Source: Otis tarda (lineage: Eukaryota; Chordata; Aves; Otidiformes; Otididae). Taken from it: a DNA stretch of 64,000 nucleotides. The stretch is taken from the NCBI GenBank assembly GCA_026413225.1, contig CM048591.1, positions 45,513,803-45,577,802 on the forward strand, given 5' to 3'. Positions 36,114-48,688 of this stretch are shown piece by piece; position 1 is the stretch's first letter; every line of letters begins with the position of its first letter. The notes under the pieces were generated by a model that worked only from the letters and a program-made list of their open reading frames with translations, was not told where the DNA came from and ran no database searches. Made by a program: the position numbers and the translations under genes.

Positions 36114-39100
36114 ACACATATCCCTCCAAGAGATTGGTCAAGTCTTATCCATTAAAAAAACAATACTTCCACAGATTTGTAATCAGATTTGTAATACACA
36201 AATGGTTTAATCCTGATTATCAAAACTGATGGAAATACAGAATGAATGATTTTTTTCAGTCCCTGGAGATACTGGCTGGGACATCCTGACATAAAAGTAC
36301 CAATAGAAGTAGAGGTTTAAGACCTGATCTCTCCTTTTTTTGAATGAGGACTTTGGCCCTCAACCTCTCCCTATTCAAACTTGTTGACCTTGTTATGACC
36401 AGAACAAAATAAAATGTGGATGAGCAATAAGACTAATAGAGTTTCACACAATATGTTGTGCAGTCTAAGAGCAGCTGAGGTACTCCTGGCAAGTTGAAGA
36501 GTTCTTTCTGTTTCTAAGTCTTGCACCTAGTCTGGGGCTAGTAAAATAGCATAAAATATAAGTCAATTTGACTTGCTCTTTAGTTCTGTGTAAGTTTTGC
36601 AGTTGAGGCACAGAATAGATGCATCTACTTTCCCCTTCCCCTCAAACCTAAGGTGTGTGAAAGATCTTAGGGAAAAGTTAATACGGCACCTCTTTCAACA
36701 CTGGATGATAAATGATAATGACTCTTATAAGAAGGATTGCTTTTTTTGGAAAGCCTGAACCAATACATAATGAAGTATTTAGAGTGATATAATTTACAAA
36801 ACCTGAGCATATATCCCTTTTCTCATTCTGTAGCAAAGGGTGAATGGGAGGGGAAGCCTTCTCTGTACTTACAAAATAAATACATTGCTATAAGCTTTAA
36901 AAAAAAAAACAGTTTTCAATCTTAAAAAGGTCAAGCAAACAATTTCTGTTAAGTCTTTACGCCAGCATCATCAGTTCAGGATGACCACTCAGTCTCTCCA
37001 AAGAGTCAGTCAACTACTAAGATGGATTATATTGTCTGTAGGATGATTTTGGAAAAAAGGTGCTGCTCATTAACAAAACCCCTGCCCATTAAAAAGAAAG
37101 AAAGAAAAATAAGCCCACTCAGACAACACATTATTACATCATCATGTCATTCAGTTACAATGCAAAATTGAAATTTATGAAGCCAGTTGCCAAGATTTTG
37201 CAGGGATGGGGTTAAGTTTAAACATATGGGAAAAAACAGACCTTGTCACAATCTATCCTGTGAGCTTGCAGCCTGGCACCAGCTCCTGCTGTGCACAGCA
37301 GGCATTTCCCCACCAAACTAGAGCGTATACTCACAAGACACTAAAGACGATCAGAAATTCTCCTGATCCCTCCTTAAGGAACACGTATTACCTCTGGCTT
37401 TGTCAAGAGGATATAGATCCATCCTGAAATGGGATTGAAAAAAGCCAAAAAAATAACAAAAAGGCAGGCACAGATTCAGTACTAAAGATGCTGTTCCTGA
37501 CTTTTGCTAGCAAAAAACCTCACCTCCAAAACCCAAGTTAGCACACCAAAAACACACAAAGCACCATAAAGTTGTTTTTCTCTCTTTCTGTCTTTCTTCT
37601 TCTCCCTTTGTGTAAAAGTTCTGCTAGTACAGGGAGTTCTCTTAGCAATGTGGAAAAGAGAAAAATCTACTGTAGGTATAATCACACCAGCAAAATAATT
37701 CCTTTTTTTTTTCCCTGTGAGGGTCAGCAAAATCCATACTTGTATTTTCACCTACCTCAGTAGAGAGATAAAGCAATATAGAATCCATGTGTGGTCAGGG
37801 TTGCAGTGGAAAAGTTGATAAATACTGCCAAAGTAAATTTTGTACAAGCAGCAAAATACATAGGTCAGAATGAGAATTGTCTGAAAGAGTTCCTTCCACT
37901 AGAGTTGTGCTACCAAAATCCCTTTAAGATCAGCATTGTGCTACTGTTGAGTGTCCTTGCAGTCACTTAACAATGCTTATAGTGGTGTTGGTGGTGGTGC
38001 TTTTTTTTCTTGCTGTTTCTAGGCATTTGTTGATATTATCTGTCTTTATGATACTTTTTGGAGAAGCACAAAAAGAAGAGGTGAGCTTTGGCCTAAACTT
38101 TGGCTTTAAGCCAGAACCTCCTGCTACAGCTATGTCTCCTGGAAGGAATTGCTGAAGGAAGGCTTACCATCATCCTGTCACTGCAAGCTGCTTTGTTTTG
38201 GTTTAAATTAGGAAAGCTGTTAATAATTGGGTTATTTCAGACAAGGCTCTTACACTTCTCAGTATTCAATGCAAGGCTATCTGGACAATAGTGCTGCTGT
38301 TTTCCTCTTCCATGTGTTATCATTCAACATCTGGAAGCTGAGTCTGAACCTACAGTGGTATATGAATGCCTTTGTGTCAGTGTGTCTGCTCCTTTTTCAG
38401 GGGCGTCCACCTCAAAAAAAAAACAACCAAACCTCTATCGAGGAACAACAAGGGATGCAAAACTCACCTTTTTATTTCACATTTTTTGACCTACTGTATT
38501 CTTTGACATTATTCGTGAGGTCACCCAAAAGGATTTGCATGTCTTACTTTTCCTCCTGAACTGAAGGTGGACCAATGCCTAATCAGCAAAGAGAATCTGG
38601 ACCTAATTGTCCATATGATGCATAGACAGGTTGTTGAACTTTTCAGTTCACCTGCTGAAAAGATTAGCTCGGACATTAATTAACTAGCGGTGGTTATTTC
38701 TGTTTAATATATCTCTGCTTGAATACTTGTTTTTCTGTTAGAAACACTTGAACAGCAAGTGAGAAACCCCCATTGTTTGTTGTGTGTGAGGTGAGATAAC
38801 TGAAGAGCTCAGAAAAGGGGAACAAAGCATGACCCTGTATCCAGTCTCTCCCACCGAGTAAAGGTGCTTTGACCTAACATTTTGATTCAGGCCCCATCTT
38901 TAATTTAAAGCTTCACTTGACTGCTTTAAACAGAAGACTGATTGCCTAGGCAGATTTTCAGTGCTCCACAGCAGCAGTCTATTAACCTATTTAGATGGTA
39001 TCTACAGTAGTAATGAGATTAGAAACTAGAAAGGAAACTGGGAGAGAAAAAGAAGTCAAGAAACTCAAAAGGAGGTTAAAATTTTGGTACTTTTTAAAAT

Positions 39101-42100
39101 GAAAACACCAGAAATAAGGGTCATAGTGTCCCACAAGTGTATCTAGCTAGCTGATACGAGGTAATCCTGCAAAGATAGTCATGAACTTGCTAGATTCTGA
39201 ATGAGGCTAATGCCTAGATGATACAAAACGATTACAAGATGTTTTGCATTCTTCCCCAGTGACACCTCCTCACAGACTAATTGTAGCTCTTGGGAGCACT
39301 GTGTTTGCAATAAAACTAGTTTTTCTAGATTACAAAGACCTGAAAGCTGTGCTTTCCAAACTTTCACTGATGACATTAAGTGTAAGCCTGCTTCAGCAAT
39401 TAAATTTCCATCAGGCTTCTCCTAATTTGGCAAACACTGCTTTAGGGCAGAGGCACTGCTCTGGGCCTCAGAAAATACAGTGCCTCTTTCTCCAAAAGTA
39501 CCTTTTGTTCCAGAGATACTTCGTCTTTGGATCTCAGTTTTACAGCTTTAAAATTATGAGGAATTTTAATTTATCTCAATTTTTTTTTCTGTTTTGTCTG
39601 ATATAAATTGTCATCCTCCCAACGGTAGGATCTGTTTCTCCTTCTCTTTATACTGAAATTATCTTCATGAGATCTTTTTGTTGCTTGTAGGCCAAAGAGA
39701 TGTTATTGTAAAGCATATATGTGAAATCTGCAGTTGCTAGTTTGTAGAGAATTCATTCAATCAGCAGTTTAGGACTTTATTGGAAGCTGAGGATGAGAGG
39801 GCTTTCCCAGTAGGTCTTTGTAGCTGTATTTTGCCATTGCTTTGATTGAAACAAAGACTGGCCATCCTGCAGCCCTGCAGCAGGAGAGAATTTGTTTTTC
39901 ATGGAAAACCACAGCCTATTAGCAGTTGTGAGCACAAGTTATTGCCCATTAGAGACATTCTTAGAAGAGACAGCTTGTGTACACACATGGAAAAGTCTGA
40001 TTCACTGGACTATGAAAATCAGGAAATGGCCACACTGAGATCAAAATCAACCACGTTTAAAAGTCTGCAGCTCAGCAAAAAGTCCAGCAATGTTATGCTA
40101 TAAAAACGCTTTTATATAGAAGATATTCTTAAAGCACAAAGTAAGTACCAACTGTAGACAACTGTGAAGTTTGAAAACTGTAAACAGGTCAAGGAGCAAC
40201 AGGGGAAACACAAGATTCTAAGGATGCTAAGCCTTTTTAAAATTAAAAGCATAAGCTTCTGGTAAGAGTTAAATGATTTCCATGGGAAAATATTATGGGC
40301 TTTGTTTGTTTTGCCATGATTGAAGTACAGAAATTGAGGTAGCTAAAATAGCAGGTTATAATACAGGTAGATTTGTAATTCTTCCATTGCATTTGCACAT
40401 GCATGGCAGGAACACTTCTGACCATAGAAGGAAACATGTATACACAGAAAAGTCTGAAGTAAGGCTAAGTGGTATTCAAATTAAACTTCTTGATGAGATC
40501 AAGAAAGGAAAAATTCCAAGGCCTGAGGAATAGTCACCTCTGTTATTTGAAGAGCAGTCATAAGAAAAGTCTCCCAGTTGCCTAGGAAAAAAGGTTTAAT
40601 AAGTAGTTATTTTAACTATTTAAGTGGGTACTGCATTATTTAATTTGCCATTTTAACTTTCATATTAGTCACTGAAACTAATATATTATGCCCCTAGAGT
40701 CTTTCCTAAAGAAAATATATTCTTTTTTACCTTGCAGTACTTGGGAGAAAAAAACACTACTTAAAAAATTCCATTCTTCTCAAGGAAGATAATGTGGGGA
40801 ATTAGAGACATAGCTAATAGACTTATACAGATGTCTGTAAAAAAAAACCCCTATAGCTATTTAAGGGAACAAATATCTTCTCTACATATTTGTAGAAAGT
40901 GACATCCTGTGTCAAATCTGTATTTGTAAATTCCAGCCCTCCCACCCCCTGCCCCGTTTTTTTTTTTTTTTCCCTCACATAGGAGTGTGAAGATCCCTGG
41001 ATAGTGACTTGAGGTCTCAGACAGTCAGCTTGATTCCTTTGTTACATCTTCCACGGTGGCAGAAGCAGATCCCTGCAGGTACAGAAAGCCACAGCTTTAG
41101 AAGAAATACCTCCTTTCATTTCTCAGGACTGTTAAAACTGCCGGAGAAGCTGATATTGCTAGTTAGGTTCCACAAAACATTTCCGTTAAAAGGACAAAAC
41201 CCAACTCTCTTGTAAGCCCAAAGACAAGTGGAAATGTTCTGGCCTGCTTCGATACTGTAAAGCACAGTACCAGCAGTGTGAAAAATAAACCCTGATATTT
41301 TCTGCTGGTAACACTCTGGGAAAATATTTTGAGAATCTCCTCATCATCCTTACTTTCCTCTGCAAGCAAAAATCAAAAGAAGGAATTCTTTCAGCAGTGA
41401 ACATGCACATTTTCTCCTTCTATTCAAAAAACCTTTTTGAGCCACAGGAATGCATTTCTGGCGGGCACTTCGGAGCACAGGAAATTTGAAAGGAGCTATG
41501 AATAGCTCCTAAGAGTTGCATTTAGAAGAGAGAAGATAGTGGAAGCTAGAAAAGCTACAGCAGCAGTTTGTTCTTTACCTAGTAGGCAAAAGTCAGATTC
41601 TTGGACTTCTAGATAGCTTACTAAAAAAATCTTTTTGTAAACCTAGATTTTCCCTTTTTCATTGTTTTAATAACACAGATCTTTGATTTAGATTTTTCCT
41701 CTCAACTATCTAGAGAGTTGTTTTGTGGCATCAGGTTTTTCCGAAATGCTTTTGACACGTTTGATGTCCTAGCTGTAATATTGGTCAGCCACCTTCTGCA
41801 GCCTAACAGTTTAGGATCCTGCTTAGTGAGAAAATACATACTATATATGTCTCAGACTCTGGAGCTAATTTACTTACCACAGTCATCTTAAAATATGTGC
41901 TATGCTATCCAGAGTCTTACAAACACACTTGTGTAGAGAGGAGTTAGTTCCTTTCTACCACAGATAACAATGTCACAGTTTCTGTTAAACACAGGAAAAT
42001 ATAGTGCTTTTATAATGAGCCTATTGGTAAATCAGTAGAATATAGGCTTTTTAAAATTTTCTTTATGTATTTTGTTCATCAGTCACAGCACCTGCCACAG

Positions 42101-44778
42101 AAGTATTTAGGACACTCACAGACATCTGCCCAAGACACAATTTTTTCGGGTTTTTTTTGCAGCAAAGTTTGACAAATTTAACAACTTGCCTGTGAAATTT
42201 AGTTAAAAGCAGTGTTACACTCCTAAATCCTACCCTCACATATGTATATGTTTTTATACCTGCCACCACCTGGGAGTTATAAATAGTGATGTTCCTTCAA
42301 CTGTATTGAAATACAATAAACCAGGAAAAAAAATTAATACAAAGAAATATTGGAAATGTCTGTTGTACAAGGACTATTTTACTTTTGGATATTCTAGACC
42401 ACAGGACAGGATGATAAGATGACCTTTTGATGTCTTGCCTCCCATTTTTTTTTGTGGCTCTGTAATTGCTTGATATTCTTTCAGCAGAAGCTGAGAAACA
42501 GGATTGTCCTTCAGTACTATATTTTCCTCGTGTTATTGCCTAACACAGATTGAAGTTGAGGTGAAAGGAGGAAATGGTTCTGTAAACCCATTTTTAGTAC
42601 AAAATCATCCCAGTCTGCAGTGGTCAGGGAACTGTATTAATTTATTGCCAGCATCACTTTGGCAAGGATACAGAGAAAACTTGTGAGTCTTTTTTTTTGC
42701 TAGTAAAAGTGCACCTAAAAAATGATTTTGAAAGAAGAAATTTGGGATATTGCCAAAGTTTTAAAATATGATCATGAAAAGGCTAAGTCGGTTCCCTCAC
42801 CCATTACTGGCCCTTCCCTATCAAGACCAAGTCTCTTCTAATACAGAAAGGTTATTTTCAAAGCACAGCATGTATAGTTCATTTCCCACACGGCTTCTCC
42901 TTTTTAAAAAATATTTGCTTCAAGTGCTTGGAAAATAGTTTTTTTTTTGAAACAGCAAGCTCTCCCTGGCTTCCAGCATGAAAGACTTTTAACAACTTCA
43001 AGTAGAGGTTGATGAATACATAGCAAGGTTACACATTCGAATTGTCATAACTGGTGGTCCTCCTTTATTGTAAGTTTTCTAAAGTGAGAAAACTTACTAG
43101 CAGCAGAAATACTTTCTTACAAGAATGATCCCAGAAATCTTGAGCGTTTGTGTCAGAATAATTTTAAAATAAGAGCAAGTAATCTAAATTAAGGACTAGA
43201 AACCTGGAGAGGAAATATGGTGGTCAAACAAAACTTTAGAAATTAAATACAGATGGAGAGCTTAGTGGTCCAATAACCAGTTGAAGAGGAATGAAATCTG
43301 CTCACAGGCAATTAAGAAGAGAGAGAGGCAGAAGTCACTAAGGTAGTTAGAGTGAATTATTCAGCCATGTTGCCACAATTCCTATGGCAGTAAGATTGCT
43401 TCAGTGCATATTTCTTAATTATAGGATAGCACAGGACTTACTGTCTGTGAGACCAAGGACAAGTAGCTGAGGATACACCTTTGAAGATATATTTGGTCCA
43501 TTAATTTGCTCTAGGGAGAATCCAAAATATCTCAAGTGTGATTGTGTTTTAAAGCAATTGTCTCTGTCCAGTTCTGTTGTACTCTTAATTTTAAACCAAG
43601 AAAATATACTATAAGAAAAAAAGATAAACATTTTCAAGTCTTCCCTAGCATACTGACAGTGAAAAGGCTCTTACTGGTTACCAGTCTCAGCTTCACTGTG
43701 TCAGAGAATAGAAGCAGAACCCAAATGAGTCTAAGACACAAATGAGGGCTCAGCAGAGGCATGAAGGACAAGTCTAACTTGCAGCATGGGTGGGAAAGGT
43801 GGAGGAATCCCTCAAAGCAAGTATATATATGATGTTTTAAAAAATGTGTTAGCAAAAGTTCATGTTAACAAAATTCAATCCACTGGAAAAACAGAAATCT
43901 TTTCCCTTCAGTTAGTAAAAAATCAGCCAAGAACACTGACAGAGCTGTAAAGAGGATCTTGACCTTTCCAGCCTAGTAGGGAGGCTCTTACTCATTATCT
44001 TTCTGTAGCCTTTCAAAACCAAGGAAGAAATAACAGCGTATTCTGTCGTCAAGTCCCTCTAGCCATTGCTTACCATCATTTGTTTCAAGAACAAATCGCT
44101 GTGAGAACTTGAAGCAGCTTTCCAAGTTGTGTCCTGTAAGACTTAAAAGCTGCTACTTTTGCTTTCCTGCCTAGCAAGTCAGTCAATAAGCAATTGAAAG
44201 GCAATTATCACCTGTCTACCCCCCACTCCCGGTATGGATATCTCCAATACAGCTCACCTGAGTGAACATATGTCACAGCAGGTATAGGCTGCCCGTGCCT
44301 CTTTCCGGCACGTACTGTCCCAGCACCGCACATATCGTGCAGCAGGTGTCACAGACAGATGCGATTTCACTGGTATACGTGGGATGAAGGTTTATTTATA
44401 CCTATGCAGGCGTAATTGCCCCAGGAACATTTTGGAAAGCTAGCAGGTAGTGCAGAAAGACTTTTGTGAATGAAAAAACCCCATCTGTAACACATTCGAG
44501 GAAATATCTAATTAAAAACTAAAACACTGCAGTGATGAGCTGAATGATTTATCATCTTTAAAAGAAATCCTAATTACCTTAAATCTAGGATATCTAAACA
44601 GGGTTGAAAAAATTTTGAAAATTGATCCAATCCCTTCCTTCCCAAACAGGGTCCTTGGCCATTACTTGAGCTTGGAACTGAAAGCTGCTACAACCTGGCA
44701 AGTCTTTAGTGCCATCAAAGCCTCATGAAATCACAGTATTTCTACGTAGGCTTAAGGATCTGCCAAGCTAATACAAAA
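36114..44778. other. Long unassigned intergenic stretch
   Basis: About 8.7 kb, AT-rich, with no recognisable gene. Frames of up to 120 codons (39244-39606, plus; 38227-38559, plus) have no supporting features. Poly(A)/(T) runs occur near 36899, 40959 and 42948. No complete repeat or RNA gene was seen. Confidence 0.5.
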
Positions 44779-45184
44779 TCATAGAATCATAGAATGGTTA
44801 GAGTTGGAAGGGACCTTCAAAGGTCATCTAGTCCAACCCCCCTGCAAGAGCAGGGACATCCCCGACTAGATCAGGTTGCTCAGAGCCTCATCCAGCCTGG
44901 CCTTGAACACTTCCAGGGATGGGGCATCCACCACCTCTCTGGGCAACCTGTTCCAGTGCTCTACAACTCTCATTGTAAAAAATTTTTTTCTAATATCTAA
45001 TCTAAACCTACCTCCCTCCAATTTAAACCCATTACCCCTTGTCCTATCACAACAGGCCCTACTGAACAGTTTCTCCCCATCTTTCCTGTAGGCCCCCTTG
45101 AGGTATTGGAAGACCGCTATCAGGTCTCCCCGGAGCCTCCTCTTCTCCAGGCTGAACAGCCCCAACTCTCTCAGCCTGTCGAGA
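44779..45184 (-). mobile_element. CR1 LINE, 3' end, reverse orientation, well preserved
   Basis: Reverse-strand CR1 tail of about 400 bp. Its ORF2 C-terminus ([18 protein letters not shown], then [19 protein letters not shown], then [19 protein letters not shown]) is open to the expected end. The open frame even runs on into the unique flank up to 45318. This is the least diverged copy in the window. It is 5'-truncated, so it cannot move on its own. Confidence 0.97.
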
Positions 45185-46549
45185 GAGACAAGCCTTAGAT
45201 GCGAACCTTGCCTTGTATGGGTGCCTGCCTCCGGGAAATTTGTACCTGTAAAGTTTAAATTTGAACACATCATCAGGTGAATGTCAGGCAGGTGGCCAAA
45301 GCTCTTTAAGTCTAACATAAGTCATTGAAGCTTTGTGGGCATTGTAAATTATACATAAATTGCCATGTCAAAGGGCCCAGCCCTTTGGGAGGAATGGCAT
45401 GACAACATGGATTTACGCACTCATTTTGCAACACAAGGGCACAACACAAGGCCAAGGCAATAGAGAATGAAAGGCTAGAAGCCTTACCTCTATTAAAGAA
45501 ATATTAATGTCTTTTCATATGGGGGCTAATAATCAGCCACTTCCACTACTGTTGAAATTAGTGGTGGCCCCTTGGGTAACCACTATTAGCATTTTGAGTG
45601 CGTGTCATCTGCAGCTGTTTGGGATGAATCTCACAGAATTTGTGCAGTTTCCAGAGTGCACAACAGCGTGACTGTACTGCTGTCTTTAGGAAAAAAAAAA
45701 GCATCTCTTTTTCTTATGCACAAAGATAAGTGAGCAAAATGCGAGATGACTTGCTAGGTAACTTGGGTAAATGGAACTTTAAAGGTCAAATATAAACACT
45801 AAAATTTTACTCTGGGATACCAGCATTCCTTGGACGTTTATTTGTTTCCCTGGTTTTCATATAAAGCAAAACCAGAAATCTACAGGAAGGGAGCAGCAAT
45901 GTCTCTTCCAGGATGTACTGAGAAATATCTTCAAGTCATAGACTCCATTGTAGCAGCTTTTTCCCTTACCTTCTTCTTTTACTAGCTTCAGCTTCTTGGT
46001 GTTAAATTGAGCTGGCAGTGTTACAGGCTATTTTAAATCAATGCTTGCAGAACTGCAAGGAGTGTGAAGCTGCCAATGAAGAGTCAATGAGGAGGCAGTG
46101 ATAGCAGTTATCAGCTCCTCCACAAAAATGTCCTGAGTTTTGCAGCTGTGTGAACCTTTCCAAGTCTGATTAAAAAGAGATTACTGTTCTTTTATATATA
46201 TAGAGAGAGATATGTGTGTATATATGAACCAGTTTGTGGGGGCTTGCAAGTTATAACTCTTGAGACAGGTTTACATTTGAATGCACCCAATTTTCCCACA
46301 GTGAACTGTGGTTTTAAATGGCTAAGCCATTTTTGGGCTGGACATACTTGTACTATCTTGCATGCAGATCGTGCCATTTCACTGCTGTGCCAGAACTGGA
46401 AGAGGCTGTCCTTCAACAGTGAAGCCAATGTGTTAGTTACAACATTGTTCATATCATGCTGAAAATACCGAAGGTCCCTGGTGCGCGAGTGAGGGCAGAG
46501 ATTTTTTCCTTAACTTTATATTCCTTGCTATTGATTGCCTCAGCACTCA
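45185..46549. other. Unassigned DNA between two CR1 copies
   Basis: No gene was recognised. A short TA/GA microsatellite lies near 46190-46225. Frames at 46192-46462 overlap on both strands and have no support. Confidence 0.5.
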
Positions 46550-48688
46550 AGTTGCTGAGGCAACAGCTTTGGTGCTGGCATGATCCGTAGCAGCAACTCC
46601 CAGCGCAGTGCACAGGGCGGGTTCCCCAAACAGGCAACAACTGGGTGAGTTGAGAGCAGATGGTGGCAGCAGCTGGCAAGACCTGGGCAGAGCCAGGGGC
46701 AATGGTGGCCCAGCCCTGCCCCCACACATAAAGCCAGCCCTTACGGAGCGCCTGTGACCAGGGTGTGGCATGGCAGTTGGTGTGGCAGTTGGTGCAGAAA
46801 GGCACCTCCTCTTTGAAGGAGGGGCAATCCATTGGGTGAGAGAGAGACACAAAACCCAGTGTCCAGGCACTGACCAAGGGGACTCGCCCTACCTGAACCT
46901 CAGGGCAGAACGGTGGGCACTTGCTGGAGGGCAAAGGCTGCAGCTCCGTCTGGGAGGCCTGCGCCACCCACCCTAGCGGTGGCCAATGCCTCCATGCAGA
47001 TGGAGCAGCTGAAGGGAGAGGCGGCAGTGCAGACCTCTAACAACAGGAAGTACCTGAACCTTTCTCCTGGGACAAGGACAGGTGGCAGCCCTGCCTGCAA
47101 AAGGTGAGCCCAGACAGAGGAGATCTTGAGTGGCAGGGTGGGTGAGCTGCAGGAGGCAGTCAGGAGGCTACGTAGCATCAAGGAGGCTGAGAAAGAGTTG
47201 GACAGTTGATTCCCAGTGCAGTAAGCACTGGAACCACAGCCCCTGGCCAAACAGCCAAAAGCTCCCCCACTGACACACAAAAAAGGGAGGGGAGACAATG
47301 ATACAGAAGAATGGAACCTTGCAAAGGCAAGGGCCGGCAGGTGAAAGAGACTTCCCTGGAAACCTGAGGTGCCCTTGCAGAATCGCTTCACTGCTCTGCA
47401 GACTGAAGAGACCTTCAGCACATCAGGAGAGATGCTGAACTTAAGTAAGGCAGCCCAGCCTGTTTGTATAATGACCAGTGCAACCAAGAAAGGGCAATGG
47501 GTGATAGTAGTGGGTGACTCTCTTCTGAGAGGCATGGAGGTACGCATTTGTCCACCCAATGCACACTCTAGAATGGTGTGCTACTTACCTGGGGCTCGTA
47601 TCAGGAATGTCACCAAGAGACTACCAAGGCTTGTTCAGCCCACTGACTATTATCTGCTGCTGCTGTTTCTGGTGAGCACCAGCAAACAGCCAGGAGTAAC
47701 CTGAAAAGTATCAAAAAGGACTACAGAACCCTGGGAATAATGGTTAAGGACTCTGGGGTGCAGGTAGTCTTTTTGTCTGTCTTGCTGGCCAAAGGGAAGG
47801 GGCCTGAAAGGGCCAGTGGAATCTGGCATATCAATAAATGGCTACAGAAACGGTGCCACAGCAAGAGGTTTGGCTACTTAGACCATGGGACTGGCTTTGA
47901 GAAACCTGGTTTACAGGGGGCTGATGGAGTCCACCTGACAGAGAAGGCAATCCTAAGCACAAGTAAAGGCTGGGCAGAGAATAGATCGAGAGCAGCCCTG
48001 AGGAGAAAGACTTAGGGGTACTGGTGGATGAGATGCTGAACATAAGCTGGCAATGTGCACTTGCAGCCCAGAAAGCCAACTGCATCCTGGGCTGCATCAA
48101 GAGAAGTGTGGCCAGTAGGTTGAGGGAGGTGATTCTGCCCCTCTATTCCACTCTCATGAGACCCCACCTGGAGTATTGCATCCAGCTCTGAAGCCCCCAG
48201 CATAAGCAGGACATGGACACATTGGAGTGAGTCCAAAGCAGGGCCACAAAGATGATCAGAGGGCAGGAGCACCTTTCCTACGAGGACAGGCTGAGAGAGT
48301 TGGGTCTGTTCAGCCTGGAGAAGAGAAGGCTCCGGGGAGACCTTATAGTGGCCGTCCAGTACCTTAAGAGGACTTATAAGAAAGATGGGGAGAAACCCTT
48401 TAGCAGGGCCCATTGTGCCAGGACGAGGAGTAATGGTTTTTAAATAGAGGGAGGTCGATTTAGACTAGATATTAGGGAAAAAAATTTTACAATGAGGCTG
48501 GTGCAACACTGTAATAGGTTGCCCAGAGAGGTGGTAGTTGTCCCATCCCTGGAAACATTCAAGGCCAAGTTGGACGGGGCTCTCAGCAACCTAATCCAGT
48601 TGGAGATGTCCCTGCTCCTTGCAGAGGGCTTGGACTAGATGACCTTTGAAGGTCCCTTCCAACCCTAACCATTCTATGATTCTATGAT
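46550..48688 (+). mobile_element. CR1 LINE with 5' region and ORF1 but most of ORF2 deleted
   Basis: This copy keeps parts that most CR1 copies lose. The GC-rich 5' region begins near 46550 (boundary uncertain). ORF1 starts about 46913, with a Cys/Pro-rich start, a coiled-coil stretch (VGELQEAVRRLRSIKEAEK near 47140-47205) and an esterase-like region (WVIVVGDSLLRG near 47500, then YLPGARIRNVTKRLP, and further on HGTGFEKPGLQGADGVHLTE near 47890-47942). ORF1 contains stops and a frame change, so it is dead. Near 47946 ORF1 joins straight to the end of ORF2 (homology resumes at AATCCTAAGCAC). Endonuclease and nearly all of the reverse transcriptase are missing. The 3' tail ends in ATTCTATG units at 48688. 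Confidence 0.92.

Noticed and set aside
46449-46967. 172-codon minus-strand frame
   Set aside because: It overlaps the GC-rich CR1 5' region, is open in other frames as well and has no recognisable domain.
46900-47559. 219-codon minus-strand frame
   Set aside because: It is the antisense of the CR1 ORF1 region; GC-rich LINE sequence gives long shadow frames.
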